This document shows positions 1-5,051 of a stretch of DNA of 6,958 nucleotides, in pieces. The stretch lies in the NCBI GenBank assembly GCA_027044735.1, contig JALUBW010000258.1, positions 1-6,958 on the forward strand. Reading direction: 5' to 3'. Each line of letters opens with the position of its first letter. Position 1 is the first letter of the stretch. The stretch is from Anaerolineales bacterium (GTDB lineage: Bacteria > Chloroflexota > Anaerolineae > Anaerolineales > DRMV01). The notes under the pieces were generated by a model. It saw nothing but the letters and a program-made list of their open reading frames with translations, was not told the DNA's origin and searched no databases. The position numbers were made by a program, and so were the translations under genes.

Positions 1-895
1 AGGAATGACTCGGGTAGGGTAAAATAGGGTTGATGGGACATGGTGGTACCTCCTTGTGTTGGGTTTGAGGCCTTCAAGGATACCACCAGTCCCATCGTTT
101 TTACAGAAAAAAGTTTACACTACTCAAACGGAAAGATTCTTGCCTCTGCTGGAGGGGGAGAAATCTATTTGTGGGATGTAGAACAAGGCCATGTTTATCG
201 TATTCTAGAACCTACTCATTTTCCAAAGAGAATAGCCTTTTCTCCAAAAGGATTTTTGGTAAGTGTGGAACAAGTTTGGATGGACATTTGGGATATTGAG
301 AGCATGAAAGAAGTGAAGGAAGTGGTAGTGGGTCCTGATTGGCAAGTATACTCCAATCTAGCCATAAGTTTTTCCCCGGACGGTTCGCTGTTAGCTGTGG
401 CGGGCGGATACACCAAAAGTATCAAGCTGTACTATACTAAGCGTTGGGGGTATCGCCCCATTGAAGGGGGGAGGCTTAGACAAATATGGTGCGTTGCTTT
501 TTCTCATGATGGTACTGTGCTTGCTGCAGGTACAGATAAAGGAGAAGTTGTGTTGTGGGATATTGCAAGTGGACAAATATTGAATATCCTAAGACATCCA
601 AGCAAGGTGCTAAGTGTTGCTTTCTCGCCGGATGGAAAGATTTTAGTTTCGGCAACGGAGGATGGCGATTTATGGATATGGGGCATCCAGGGGAATGGAT
701 CTGAGTATAAGTACTACGCACTTGAGGAGGTGAGAATTTTTCAAAGGCTTTATTGAAAGCTGGATGTACTTCATCAAGCCCAACCGTGCGTGCAGCGGAC
801 ACGGCTACGCCGTGGGGTGCCGGTGGCGGTTTTGAGGTAAAGTAGCGTTGCCCGCCATCGTTCTGGACAAACACGCCGTGCCGCTGACGCCATCG
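1..895 (+). mobile_element. Integron cassette 0 (3' part only)
   Basis: This is the right-hand part of a cassette whose left end lies outside the window. It holds the WD40 gene and ends at the G/TT crossover point inside the first attC. Its attC outer box is GCCCAAC, so the missing left end should begin TTGGGC if the complementarity rule seen in the six complete cassettes holds. No attC-like arm is visible in bases 1-39. Confidence 0.8.
40..756 (+). CDS. WD40-repeat beta-propeller protein
   Basis: This 238-residue protein is made of WD40 repeats and probably acts as a protein-protein interaction scaffold in the cytoplasm; no catalytic domain or signal peptide is visible. About five repeats can be read, near residues 15-58, 59-106, 107-148, 149-189 and 190-219. 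The recurring marks are the AFSPDG-type strand (IAFSPKG 65-71, ISFSPDG 109-115, VAFSHDG 152-158, VAFSPDG 193-199) and the closing LWD or IWD (LWDV 44-47, IWDI 83-86, LWDI 172-175, IWG 213-215). A closed propeller normally needs about seven blades, so this may be a shortened derivative or may pair with another chain. In-frame stops at 25-27 and 31-33 rule out an N-terminal extension in this frame. ATG 40 is the first in-frame ATG but lacks a strong Shine-Dalgarno, so the start is uncertain. The gene ends 21 bp before the first attC. Confidence 0.8.
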   Translation: MVVPPCVGFEAFKDTTSPIVFTEKSLHYSNGKILASAGGGEIYLWDVEQGHVYRILEPTHFPKRIAFSPKGFLVSVEQVWMDIWDIESMKEVKEVVVGPDWQVYSNLAISFSPDGSLLAVAGGYTKSIKLYYTKRWGYRPIEGGRLRQIWCVAFSHDGTVLAAGTDKGEVVLWDIASGQILNILRHPSKVLSVAFSPDGKILVSATEDGDLWIWGIQGNGSEYKYYALEEVRIFQRLY

Positions 896-901
896 TTAGG
901 C
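778..901 (+). repeat. attC recombination site 1 (124 bp)
   Basis: The outer boxes are GCCCAAC (778-784) and GTTAGGC (895-901). They do not match each other perfectly, because the right box belongs to the next cassette. The left arm GCGTGCAGCGGACACGGC pairs with the right arm GCCGTGCCGCTGACGC apart from two extra bases (G and A) in the left arm. A central pair CGGTGGCGG / CCGCCATCG extends the fold. The site ends cassette 0. Confidence 0.92.
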
Positions 902-920
902 CCAACAAATTTTCAGAGTT

Positions 921-927
921 AAGGAGG
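921..927 (+). promoter_or_regulatory. Shine-Dalgarno fixing the Tat-protein start
   Basis: AAGGAGG sits 8 bases before ATG 936. An upstream in-frame GTG at 927 overlaps this site and is therefore rejected as the start. The same ten-base string GTTAAGGAGG recurs before the second gene of the cassette. Confidence 0.8.
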
Positions 928-935
928 TGTTAATT

Positions 936-1781
936 ATGGAGCGTAGAGATTTCCTAAAGCTTTCTGGCTTGGCGTTGGGAGGAATACTCCTCCCGGTTTC
1001 CAATCTTCAAAAAGCTGCGTATGGTGTTTCGCAACGGAAGCCTAAATTTACACTACTTACCACGCCATCGCTGGACATCGATGTACTCATTGGGGAGCAC
1101 AGATTTGGTTCAATCCCCGGGGAAGTTTTTTCTCCCTTTGTAGAGTCACTAAAAGCAGGGGACGTAACCAGAAGTTGTCCAAGCGATGTGTGCTCCCCTG
1201 TAGCGAATGTGCAGGGCAAGGAGGAAACCCCTATCAATCTAACGGAGTACCTTGCAGGTATGCCATTCGCGTTGCTTCCACTGTTGGCGCATCCCATTAG
1301 CAATATCTACGAAGTAGAAGATGATTACTCTATGAGTGGCCTTGTGCTTCCTCGTCCAGGAACAAGAATAAAGCCTGAAGAATATCTTCCTATGAGGATA
1401 TCGCCTCAGGCGGGAGGTAGGATAGGCCCTTATATGTGGTTCTTGTACATAGATGAACACTTTGTAGGAGGCTGCATAAAAAGATACCTGAAACACGTGA
1501 ACGTGAAACTCAAATATTGGGAAACTGATCAGCTTATCTTCAACCTGCACATCTGTGGTTGGTGGGAAGGGTCAAGACCGTGCTTTGGGGTGTACAATTC
1601 TGCTAATAGATGGTGCTGGAAAACATGTACTTGGAATCCATGGAGCGCGATCTATAGCCTTGTTTTAGCTGCAGCTTCGGTATATGTTGCTTATTGGGTT
1701 GCAAGTGCACTGGCGGCTGCAGTTGCGACAGCTGCTGTAGGTGTGCTAACCGCCATACCTGGTGTACCACCTCCACCATAA
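936..1781 (+). CDS. Tat-exported protein of unknown function, C-terminal membrane segment
   Basis: I do not recognise the family of this 281-residue protein. The N-terminus, MERRDFLKLSGLALGGILLP, is a near-ideal twin-arginine signal: RR at 3-4, FLK at 6-8, then a hydrophobic stretch. The protein should therefore be exported folded across the cytoplasmic membrane. Mature-region features include CPSDVC near residue 80 and a Cys/Trp-rich stretch near residues 205-236 (HICGWW, RPCFGVY, RWCWKTCTW). Residues about 237-275 are a long Ala/Val-rich hydrophobic segment, followed by VPPPP at the end. The last segment could anchor the protein or act as a pore- or membrane-inserting tail. A folded, metal- or disulfide-bearing domain would explain the choice of Tat over Sec, but that is inference. 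ATG 936 has AAGGAGG 8 bases upstream. It shares its cassette with the gene at 1911, so a functional pairing is possible but unproven. Confidence 0.8.
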   Translation: MERRDFLKLSGLALGGILLPVSNLQKAAYGVSQRKPKFTLLTTPSLDIDVLIGEHRFGSIPGEVFSPFVESLKAGDVTRSCPSDVCSPVANVQGKEETPINLTEYLAGMPFALLPLLAHPISNIYEVEDDYSMSGLVLPRPGTRIKPEEYLPMRISPQAGGRIGPYMWFLYIDEHFVGGCIKRYLKHVNVKLKYWETDQLIFNLHICGWWEGSRPCFGVYNSANRWCWKTCTWNPWSAIYSLVLAAASVYVAYWVASALAAAVATAAVGVLTAIPGVPPPP

Positions 1782-1808
1782 CAATCAACTAGCTGATAGA
1801 CCTCATCT

Positions 1809-1877
1809 CGGCGCGGCGGATGAGCCGACTGCCTCGGCGGCTTGCCTGCCGAGGCGTTGACGTAGTCCGCCGTGCCG
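1809..1877. repeat. GC-rich imperfect palindrome, possible decayed attC
   Basis: The outer arms CGGCGCGGCGGA (1809-1820) and TCCGCCGTGCCG (1866-1877) pair at 11 of 12 positions. Inside them GCCTCGGC (1831-1838) pairs perfectly with GCCGAGGC (1848-1855) across a 9-base loop. The string CGCCGTGCCG at 1868-1877 is identical to part of the right arm of the seven good attC sites. Weak box-like sequences flank it about symmetrically (AATCAAC 1783-1789, GTTAAGG 1896-1902), but they do not pair well with each other. It lies between the two genes of cassette A. It has no T-tract, so it is not a standard terminator. Confidence 0.6.
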
Positions 1878-1898
1878 ATAAGCCAAGCGAAACAGGTT

Positions 1899-1905
1899 AA
1901 GGAGG
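1899..1905 (+). promoter_or_regulatory. Shine-Dalgarno fixing the second cassette A start
   Basis: AAGGAGG lies 5 bases before ATG 1911. This favours that ATG over the in-frame GTG at 1872, which lies inside the palindrome arm. Confidence 0.75.
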
Positions 1906-1910
1906 ATGAA

Positions 1911-2420
1911 ATGCAAGAACCTTGTGAAATCAAAGAGGAGGAGTTTTATTATCAGGAGTTTGGATATATGCCCCTCCCTGAAAGAGAAGAAAAATGGCAA
2001 AAATTGCTTTCATTTGTGTTAGATAGGGCAGATATAGTGGAATTCATTATAGGTGACGAGAGAAGCCTTCCGCCATCTCTGGAGCCATTTCATTCTAATC
2101 TCATCAAAGTATTCTCAACTCATTGGAAATATGGATCAAAACGTAAACGCCCTGTAACTTATGCTCGGTTTGCTATATCAAACGAACTAAAAGACTTCTT
2201 AGTGAGCCGTCGCACTATAGGCCGATGGGGTGAAGAGTATCCTGAAGACCCGCTGTTTTATAGAGGGCACGAATTAATCATGTGGGTTATCGGTCATGAG
2301 GATATGGCTTTTATCCGACTTTCTGAGGATGAAGCGATGGAGTTTATCAAGGAAGGTTTCTCGCTAGAGAAAATTAGAATTCCTCCCCCATATCCATTAT
2401 CACTGAAAGAACAACAATAA
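1911..2420 (+). CDS. Hypothetical soluble protein, second gene of cassette A
   Basis: This 169-residue protein belongs to no family I recognise. It is rich in charged residues (acidic start EIKEEEF, then PEREEKWQKLL) and has no signal peptide or membrane segment, so it should be cytoplasmic. The C-terminal third looks like a compact domain: YPEDPLFYRGHELIMWVIGH, then a strand (MAFIRL) and a helix (SEDEAMEFIKEGF), ending in a proline-rich tail (RIPPPYPLSL). ATG 1911 has AAGGAGG 5 bases upstream. It follows the Tat-protein gene by about 130 bp containing a palindrome, with no promoter I can identify. It could be a cytoplasmic partner of that protein, or simply an unrelated cassette gene. It ends 36 bp before attC 2. 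Confidence 0.75.
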   Translation: MQEPCEIKEEEFYYQEFGYMPLPEREEKWQKLLSFVLDRADIVEFIIGDERSLPPSLEPFHSNLIKVFSTHWKYGSKRKRPVTYARFAISNELKDFLVSRRTIGRWGEEYPEDPLFYRGHELIMWVIGHEDMAFIRLSEDEAMEFIKEGFSLEKIRIPPPYPLSLKEQQ

Positions 2421-2456
2421 CAAGAAGTGTATTTTGTGGTGTGATATTACAAGTAT

Positions 2457-2580
2457 GCCTAACCCCGCGTGCAGCGGACACGGCTACGCCGTGGGGCAAC
2501 GTAGGCGGTTTGTAAGCAAAGAAACGTCGCCAACAATGCTTCTGGGGAAACACGCCGTGCCGCTGACGCTATCGTTAGGC
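2457..2580 (+). repeat. attC recombination site 2 (124 bp)
   Basis: The boxes are GCCTAAC (2457-2463) and GTTAGGC (2574-2580). The left arm GCGTGCAGCGGACACGGC and right arm GCCGTGCCGCTGACGC show the same two unpaired left-arm bases as the other copies. The central pair is GTAGGCG / CGCCAAC with one mismatch. The site ends cassette A. Confidence 0.93.
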
Positions 2581-3372
2581 AACGGAGGAAAATCTTTATG
2601 TCCATTAGCCCACGGGTGAAAAGTAGGCTTGTCAATGGAATGCGAAGAGATCTAGAACGCGCTCGTTCTTTGCATGAAATTTTAGTGCTTCAAGGAAGAA
2701 CGCAATATGGAGGTAATCAGAACCCTACGCCTCTGCGGCAGCCAGATAAACGGGATGTGACAGCGTTTATTTTTCTGGAAGCTGCTGCCAAATTTGAGGC
2801 TTTTTGTGGTGCAGCGTTTATGCTTGAGGTGCGTTCCCGTTTTGATGTTACGCCTAAGAGAGCCGCTTTTATTATGGGAAGCGTAGATAAAGGGTTGACA
2901 GGCGTGTATGGTTGGGGAGCGCCAAAGATATTGTGAGAGCGTGCTGAGCATTTATTTGGTAAGGTGGGTTTTTTCGCTCGTATTGACATATTTCTCGGAA
3001 ACATTACCTACCAAAGGATAATACATGCCCATATTGTCCGTAATCGTATTGCTCATTCAGGCGGAAAAGCGAGCTTGGAATTCAATAAAATACTAGGCCA
3101 GTTACAGGTGCCTCAGCGGTCACGGCGTGGGTTAAGTGTTGGAAGGTTGTTGTTGGATTACCCTCCTGGTGCAAATATTAACGATAGATGGTTTCATCGG
3201 TTTCTTAACGCTTATGAAGATTTAGTGAATAAATTTGAATCCAATTGTGATTGTGCCTAACCCCGCGTGCAGCGGACACGGCTTCGCCGTGCGCCAACCG
3301 AGGCGGTTTCAAGTCAAAAAACTTTCGCCCGCCGAGTTGCTGGACAAACACGCCGTGCCGCTGACGCGATCG
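2575..3372 (+). mobile_element. Integron cassette B (broken HEPN-like gene)
   Basis: This complete 798 bp cassette starts TTAGGC, complementary to GCCTAAC of its own attC at 3255. It is almost filled by one reading frame interrupted by a TGA codon. Confidence 0.88.
2598..3260 (+). pseudogene. HEPN-like protein gene interrupted by an in-frame TGA
   Basis: One reading frame runs from ATG 2598 (CGGAGG at 2583-2588 upstream) to TAA 3258-3260 and is broken only by TGA at 2934-2936, codon 113 of 221. Both halves are in the same frame, with no indel between them. Before the stop there is a helical stretch (FIFLEAAAKFEAFCGAAFML); after it comes VRNRIAHSGG, which contains R-x4-H (Arg 148, His 153 of the read-through numbering), the signature of HEPN RNases. 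The layout resembles RiboL-PSP-type HEPN proteins, which are often RNase toxins or defence effectors; that family call is from memory. TGA ends the WD40, toxin and membrane-protein genes here, so recoding is unlikely. The simplest change is CGA (Arg) to TGA. The break removes the putative catalytic motif from the N-terminal product; reinitiation at GTG 2964 is possible but lacks a strong Shine-Dalgarno. The final TAA is supplied by the attC box. Confidence 0.7.
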
Positions 3373-3378
3373 TTAGGC
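3255..3378 (+). repeat. attC recombination site 3 (124 bp)
   Basis: The boxes are GCCTAAC (3255-3261) and GTTAGGC (3372-3378). The arms match the family, with two unpaired bases in the left arm. The central part has its own variant sequence (CCGAGGCGG / CCCGCCGAG). The TAA in the left box is the stop codon of the HEPN-like frame. The site ends cassette B. Confidence 0.93.
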
Positions 3379-3431
3379 GCGAGGAATGGGGTACAATACT
3401 CAAAACCGTCAGCGCTATAAGGTGCGCTTTT

Positions 3432-3436
3432 GGAGG
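3432..3436 (+). promoter_or_regulatory. Shine-Dalgarno deciding a TTG start
   Basis: GGAGG lies 5 bases before TTG 3442. A start at TTG 3430 would overlap this site. Starting at 3442 gives the N-terminus MPELTRFFGI, which is where DUF4160 proteins normally begin. Confidence 0.75.
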
Positions 3437-3441
3437 ATGCC

Positions 3442-3711
3442 TTGCCGGAACTTACTCGTTTCTTTGGGATCATCGTGCGCATGTATGCTGAGCCGGGGGA
3501 GCCTCACCATCTCCCGCACTTTCACGTGTACTATCAGAACTACGTAGCGGTGTATAGCATTGACCCTGTTGAAATGATAGGTGGCGCGTTACCTCGGCGT
3601 CAACAACGATTGGTGGAAGCATGGGCCGAATTGCATCAAGGGGAATTGCGAGAGAATTGGGAACGCCTACAGCGAGGGCAGCTGCCATATAAGATAGCCC
3701 CTCTACGGTAA
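3442..3711 (+). CDS. DUF4160 family protein
   Basis: This small cytoplasmic protein of 89 residues has the length and motif order of DUF4160. RFFGIIVRMY is at residues 6-15 and PHFHV at 25-29, followed by a conserved helix LPRRQQRLVEAWAELHQGEL at 50-69 and the end motif YKIAPL at 83-88. The family's biochemical role is not established. The PHFH histidines suggest metal or nucleic-acid contact, but that is inference. The start is TTG 3442, chosen because GGAGG sits 5 bases upstream and because the family begins with MPxxxRFxGI. The stop is 14 bp before the DUF2442 gene, so the two are probably co-translated. DUF4160 and DUF2442 genes are frequent neighbours in bacterial genomes, and the pair has the size and layout of a two-component module such as a toxin-antitoxin system; no toxin activity can be read from the sequence. 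Confidence 0.88.
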   Translation: MPELTRFFGIIVRMYAEPGEPHHLPHFHVYYQNYVAVYSIDPVEMIGGALPRRQQRLVEAWAELHQGELRENWERLQRGQLPYKIAPLR

Positions 3712-3725
3712 GAGGAGTAAATATT

Positions 3726-4043
3726 ATGAAAGAACATAAGGTTTATCGGGTAGTAGGATTTGATGTTGTTGGGCCGTACACTTTGCGCGTGGTATTTGAC
3801 GACGGTGTGGAGCGGGTAATTCACTTTGAAAAGGTATTAGTGGGCCCAATATACGGTATGTTGAGGGATGAAGATCTGTTTCGCCAAGTAGAGATTGACC
3901 CGGAGACGCATACGCTGGTGTGGCCGAACGGTGCAGATTTTGATCCGGAGACGTTGCATGATTGGCCGAGATATGAAGCAACGATGAGGCAAATGGCGAA
4001 ACGCTGGAAGAAGGAAATGATTGCAGATAGGCAGATGGCCTAA
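3726..4043 (+). CDS. DUF2442 family protein
   Basis: This 105-residue protein carries the DUF2442 core: LRVVFDDG at residues 20-27, GPIYGMLRDEDLFRQVEID at 40-58, and TLVWPNGADFDPETL at 63-77. The family's function is not firmly known; its compact beta-rich fold and small size suit a binding or antitoxin-like partner. After the core comes a basic helical tail (RYEATMRQMAKRWKKEM) longer than in many members, which may bind the partner or nucleic acid. The start ATG 3726 has GAGGAG 8 bases upstream and follows the DUF4160 stop by 14 bp, which fits an operon. The stop codon TAA (4041-4043) lies inside the GCCTAAC box of attC 4, so the last codons abut the recombination site. No promoter of its own is evident. 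Confidence 0.88.
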   Translation: MKEHKVYRVVGFDVVGPYTLRVVFDDGVERVIHFEKVLVGPIYGMLRDEDLFRQVEIDPETHTLVWPNGADFDPETLHDWPRYEATMRQMAKRWKKEMIADRQMA

Positions 4044-4161
4044 CCCCGCGTGCAGCGGACACGGCTTCGCCGTGCGCGACCGATGGCGGTTTTGAGGCGG
4101 TGTAGCGTCTCTAACAATGCTTCTGGACAAACACGCCGTGCCGCTGACGCGATCGTTAGCC
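4038..4161 (+). repeat. attC recombination site 4 (124 bp)
   Basis: The left box is GCCTAAC (4038-4044) and the right box GTTAGCC (4155-4161). The right box departs from GTTRRRY at one base because its last six bases belong to cassette D. The arms are standard. The central left half (CCGATGGCGG) resembles attC 1 and 7, while the right half (AACAATGCTTCTGG) resembles attC 2 and 5, so this copy looks chimeric. The left box supplies the stop codon of the DUF2442 gene. Confidence 0.92.
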
Positions 4162-4296
4162 AGCATCTTTCCTTGCATGTGAGCATTGCAGGCAGAAGGG
4201 AACGGGGACGGATTTCGCCCGACGTGCCATCCGTTGAGGAGATAACTTGTCTGCTTTGAGATAGCCTTTCCGTTAAACTGTTTTCCCGTGCCGTGC

Positions 4297-4324
4297 TTGA
4301 CAACACCGCCAAACAGACTATAAT
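4297..4324 (+). promoter_or_regulatory. Consensus sigma70 promoter of the toxin-antitoxin operon
   Basis: TTGACA (4297-4302) and TATAAT (4319-4324) are both perfect matches, separated by 16 bp. Transcription should start about 7 bases after the -10 box, at or next to ATG 4332. That predicts a leaderless mRNA, and no Shine-Dalgarno is present before that ATG. This is the only strong promoter I find in the window. Confidence 0.88.
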
Positions 4325-4331
4325 TGTGACT

Positions 4332-4655
4332 ATGAAGCCGCCATCACGCTATGAAATTATTTACGCGCCGATAGTGAAAAGCCATGTCAAAGCCCTCGGG
4401 CGGCGATATTATTCTCTTATCCGCCGAGTAATTGAGGAGCAATTGGCTTTTGAGCCGCTTCGGGAGACACGAAACCGAAAACCCCTCAAACGCCCGGCGT
4501 GGTTTGGGGCTACTTGGGAACTCCGTTTTGGGCCCAACAATCGTTTTCGGGTGTTTTATAAGGTAGAGCCAGAGCAAAGAAGAGTTTTCGTGTTAGCAAT
4601 TGGAGAGAAGGATGGGAGCAGGCTGATCATTGGCGGCGAGGAGATAAAGATATGA
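4332..4655 (+). CDS. RelE/ParE-superfamily toxin
   Basis: This 107-residue basic protein is a type II toxin of the RelE/ParE fold. RelE members cleave mRNA on the ribosome and ParE members poison gyrase; the sequence does not decide which applies. An N-terminal helical region (VKSHVKALGRRYYSLIRRVI, 15-34) precedes the core strands WELRFGPNNRFRVFYKV (62-78) and VFVLAIGEKDGSRLIIGGEE (85-104). Arg 65, Arg 71, Arg 73 and Tyr 76 are candidate active-site residues by position. The reading frame is open upstream to a GTG at 4293, but that start would lie upstream of the promoter's own -35 box. ATG 4332 fits family length and the predicted transcription start, giving a leaderless message. The stop overlaps the antitoxin start by four bases (ATGA). 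Toxin-first order is the less common arrangement for this family. Confidence 0.87.
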   Translation: MKPPSRYEIIYAPIVKSHVKALGRRYYSLIRRVIEEQLAFEPLRETRNRKPLKRPAWFGATWELRFGPNNRFRVFYKVEPEQRRVFVLAIGEKDGSRLIIGGEEIKI

Positions 4656-4933
4656 AAATTGCATCGGTAGCAGAAGTGAAAGCAAAGTTTAGCGGGTATT
4701 TGCGCAGGAGCAAGGAAGGGCCGGTTGTCGTGACAAAGAACGGGAGGCCGGTGGCTGTTCTTTTGGCCGTGGAGGATGAGGAAGAGTTGGAGCGTCTTTT
4801 GTTGGCGTATTCCCCTCGCTTGAGGCAAATCTTGCAAGCCGCGGAACAGCAAATTCGGGAAGGGCAAGGGCAAACGCATGAGGAATTTTGGGCTGAGATA
4901 GAGAGCGAAGATACAAACAGCGTTGCTGGCTAA
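4652..4933 (+). CDS. Phd/YefM-family antitoxin
   Basis: This 93-residue protein neutralises the preceding toxin and probably represses the operon by binding the promoter region. The Phd/YefM DNA-binding domain is clear: VAEVKAKFSGYLRRSKEGP at residues 6-24, then VVVTKNGRPVAVLLAVED at 25-42. Residues 55-93 form a helical, acidic C-terminal tail with GQGQTHEEFWAEIE, the usual toxin-binding part, disordered until bound. ATG 4652 overlaps the toxin stop by four bases and has GAGGAG 8 bases upstream, so translation is coupled. Having a Shine-Dalgarno while the toxin is leaderless could favour antitoxin synthesis when initiation is limiting; that is inference. The stop TAA (4931-4933) is part of the attC box GGCTAAC. 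Confidence 0.92.
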   Translation: MKIASVAEVKAKFSGYLRRSKEGPVVVTKNGRPVAVLLAVEDEEELERLLLAYSPRLRQILQAAEQQIREGQGQTHEEFWAEIESEDTNSVAG

Positions 4934-5051
4934 CCCCGCGTGCAGCGGACACGGCTTCGCCGTGGGGCAACGTTGGCGGTTTGGAGACGGAGTAGTGTCG
5001 CCAACAATGCTTCTGGACAAACACGCCGTGCCGCTGACGCTATCGTTGGGC
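4928..5051 (+). repeat. attC recombination site 5 (124 bp)
   Basis: The left box is GGCTAAC (4928-4934), which breaks RYYYAAC at one base; the right box is GTTGGGC (5045-5051). The two do not match each other but match the ends of cassettes D and E respectively. The central pair GTTGGCG / CGCCAAC is perfect over 7 bp. The box supplies the antitoxin stop codon. Confidence 0.93.

Larger units (their letters stand above)
896..2574 (+). mobile_element. Integron cassette A (two genes)
   Basis: This complete cassette is 1679 bp, about twice the length of the others. It starts TTAGGC, complementary to the GCCTAAC box of its own attC at 2457. It carries two same-strand genes separated by a GC-rich palindrome. 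That suggests two former cassettes fused by decay of an internal attC, or a native two-gene cassette. Confidence 0.85.
3373..4155 (+). mobile_element. Integron cassette C (DUF4160-DUF2442 pair)
   Basis: This complete 783 bp cassette starts TTAGGC, complementary to GCCTAAC of its own attC at 4038. It holds two tightly spaced genes that fill it almost entirely. Confidence 0.88.
4156..5045 (+). mobile_element. Integron cassette D (toxin-antitoxin)
   Basis: This complete 890 bp cassette starts TTAGCC, complementary to GGCTAAC of its own attC at 4928. This pair is unique in the window. About 135 bp of non-coding leader precede a consensus promoter. I see no gene in 4162-4296. Confidence 0.9.

Noticed and set aside
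900..906. Second GCCCAAC box directly overlapping the end of attC 1
   Set aside because: It is a perfect box match, but no arms follow it and the Shine-Dalgarno of the Tat gene comes 15 bases later. It is probably chance overlap with the GTTAGGC end.
2434..2619. Small reading frame giving a NPACSGHGYAV...KHAVPLT-type peptide, also seen at 3235-3420 and 5607-5828
   Set aside because: This is the attC repeat translated in one frame. The peptide recurs only because the recombination site recurs; arms are kept for DNA pairing, not for protein. Such frames are a common annotation artefact of cassette arrays.
3392..3421. TACAAT and TATAAG as -10 boxes before the DUF4160 gene
   Set aside because: No -35-like sequence lies at a proper distance from either one.
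4202..4236. ACGGAT / ATCCGT inverted repeat upstream of the toxin promoter as an operator
   Set aside because: Only 6 bp per arm, and about 60 bp or more upstream of the -35 box; an antitoxin operator is normally at or next to the promoter. Not strong enough to annotate.
4050..4259. Small reading frame beginning MQRTRLRR, also at 3267-3491 and 4940-5149
   Set aside because: It is attC read in the frame directly after the TAA of the left box, from an internal GTG without a Shine-Dalgarno. It is a second attC artefact.
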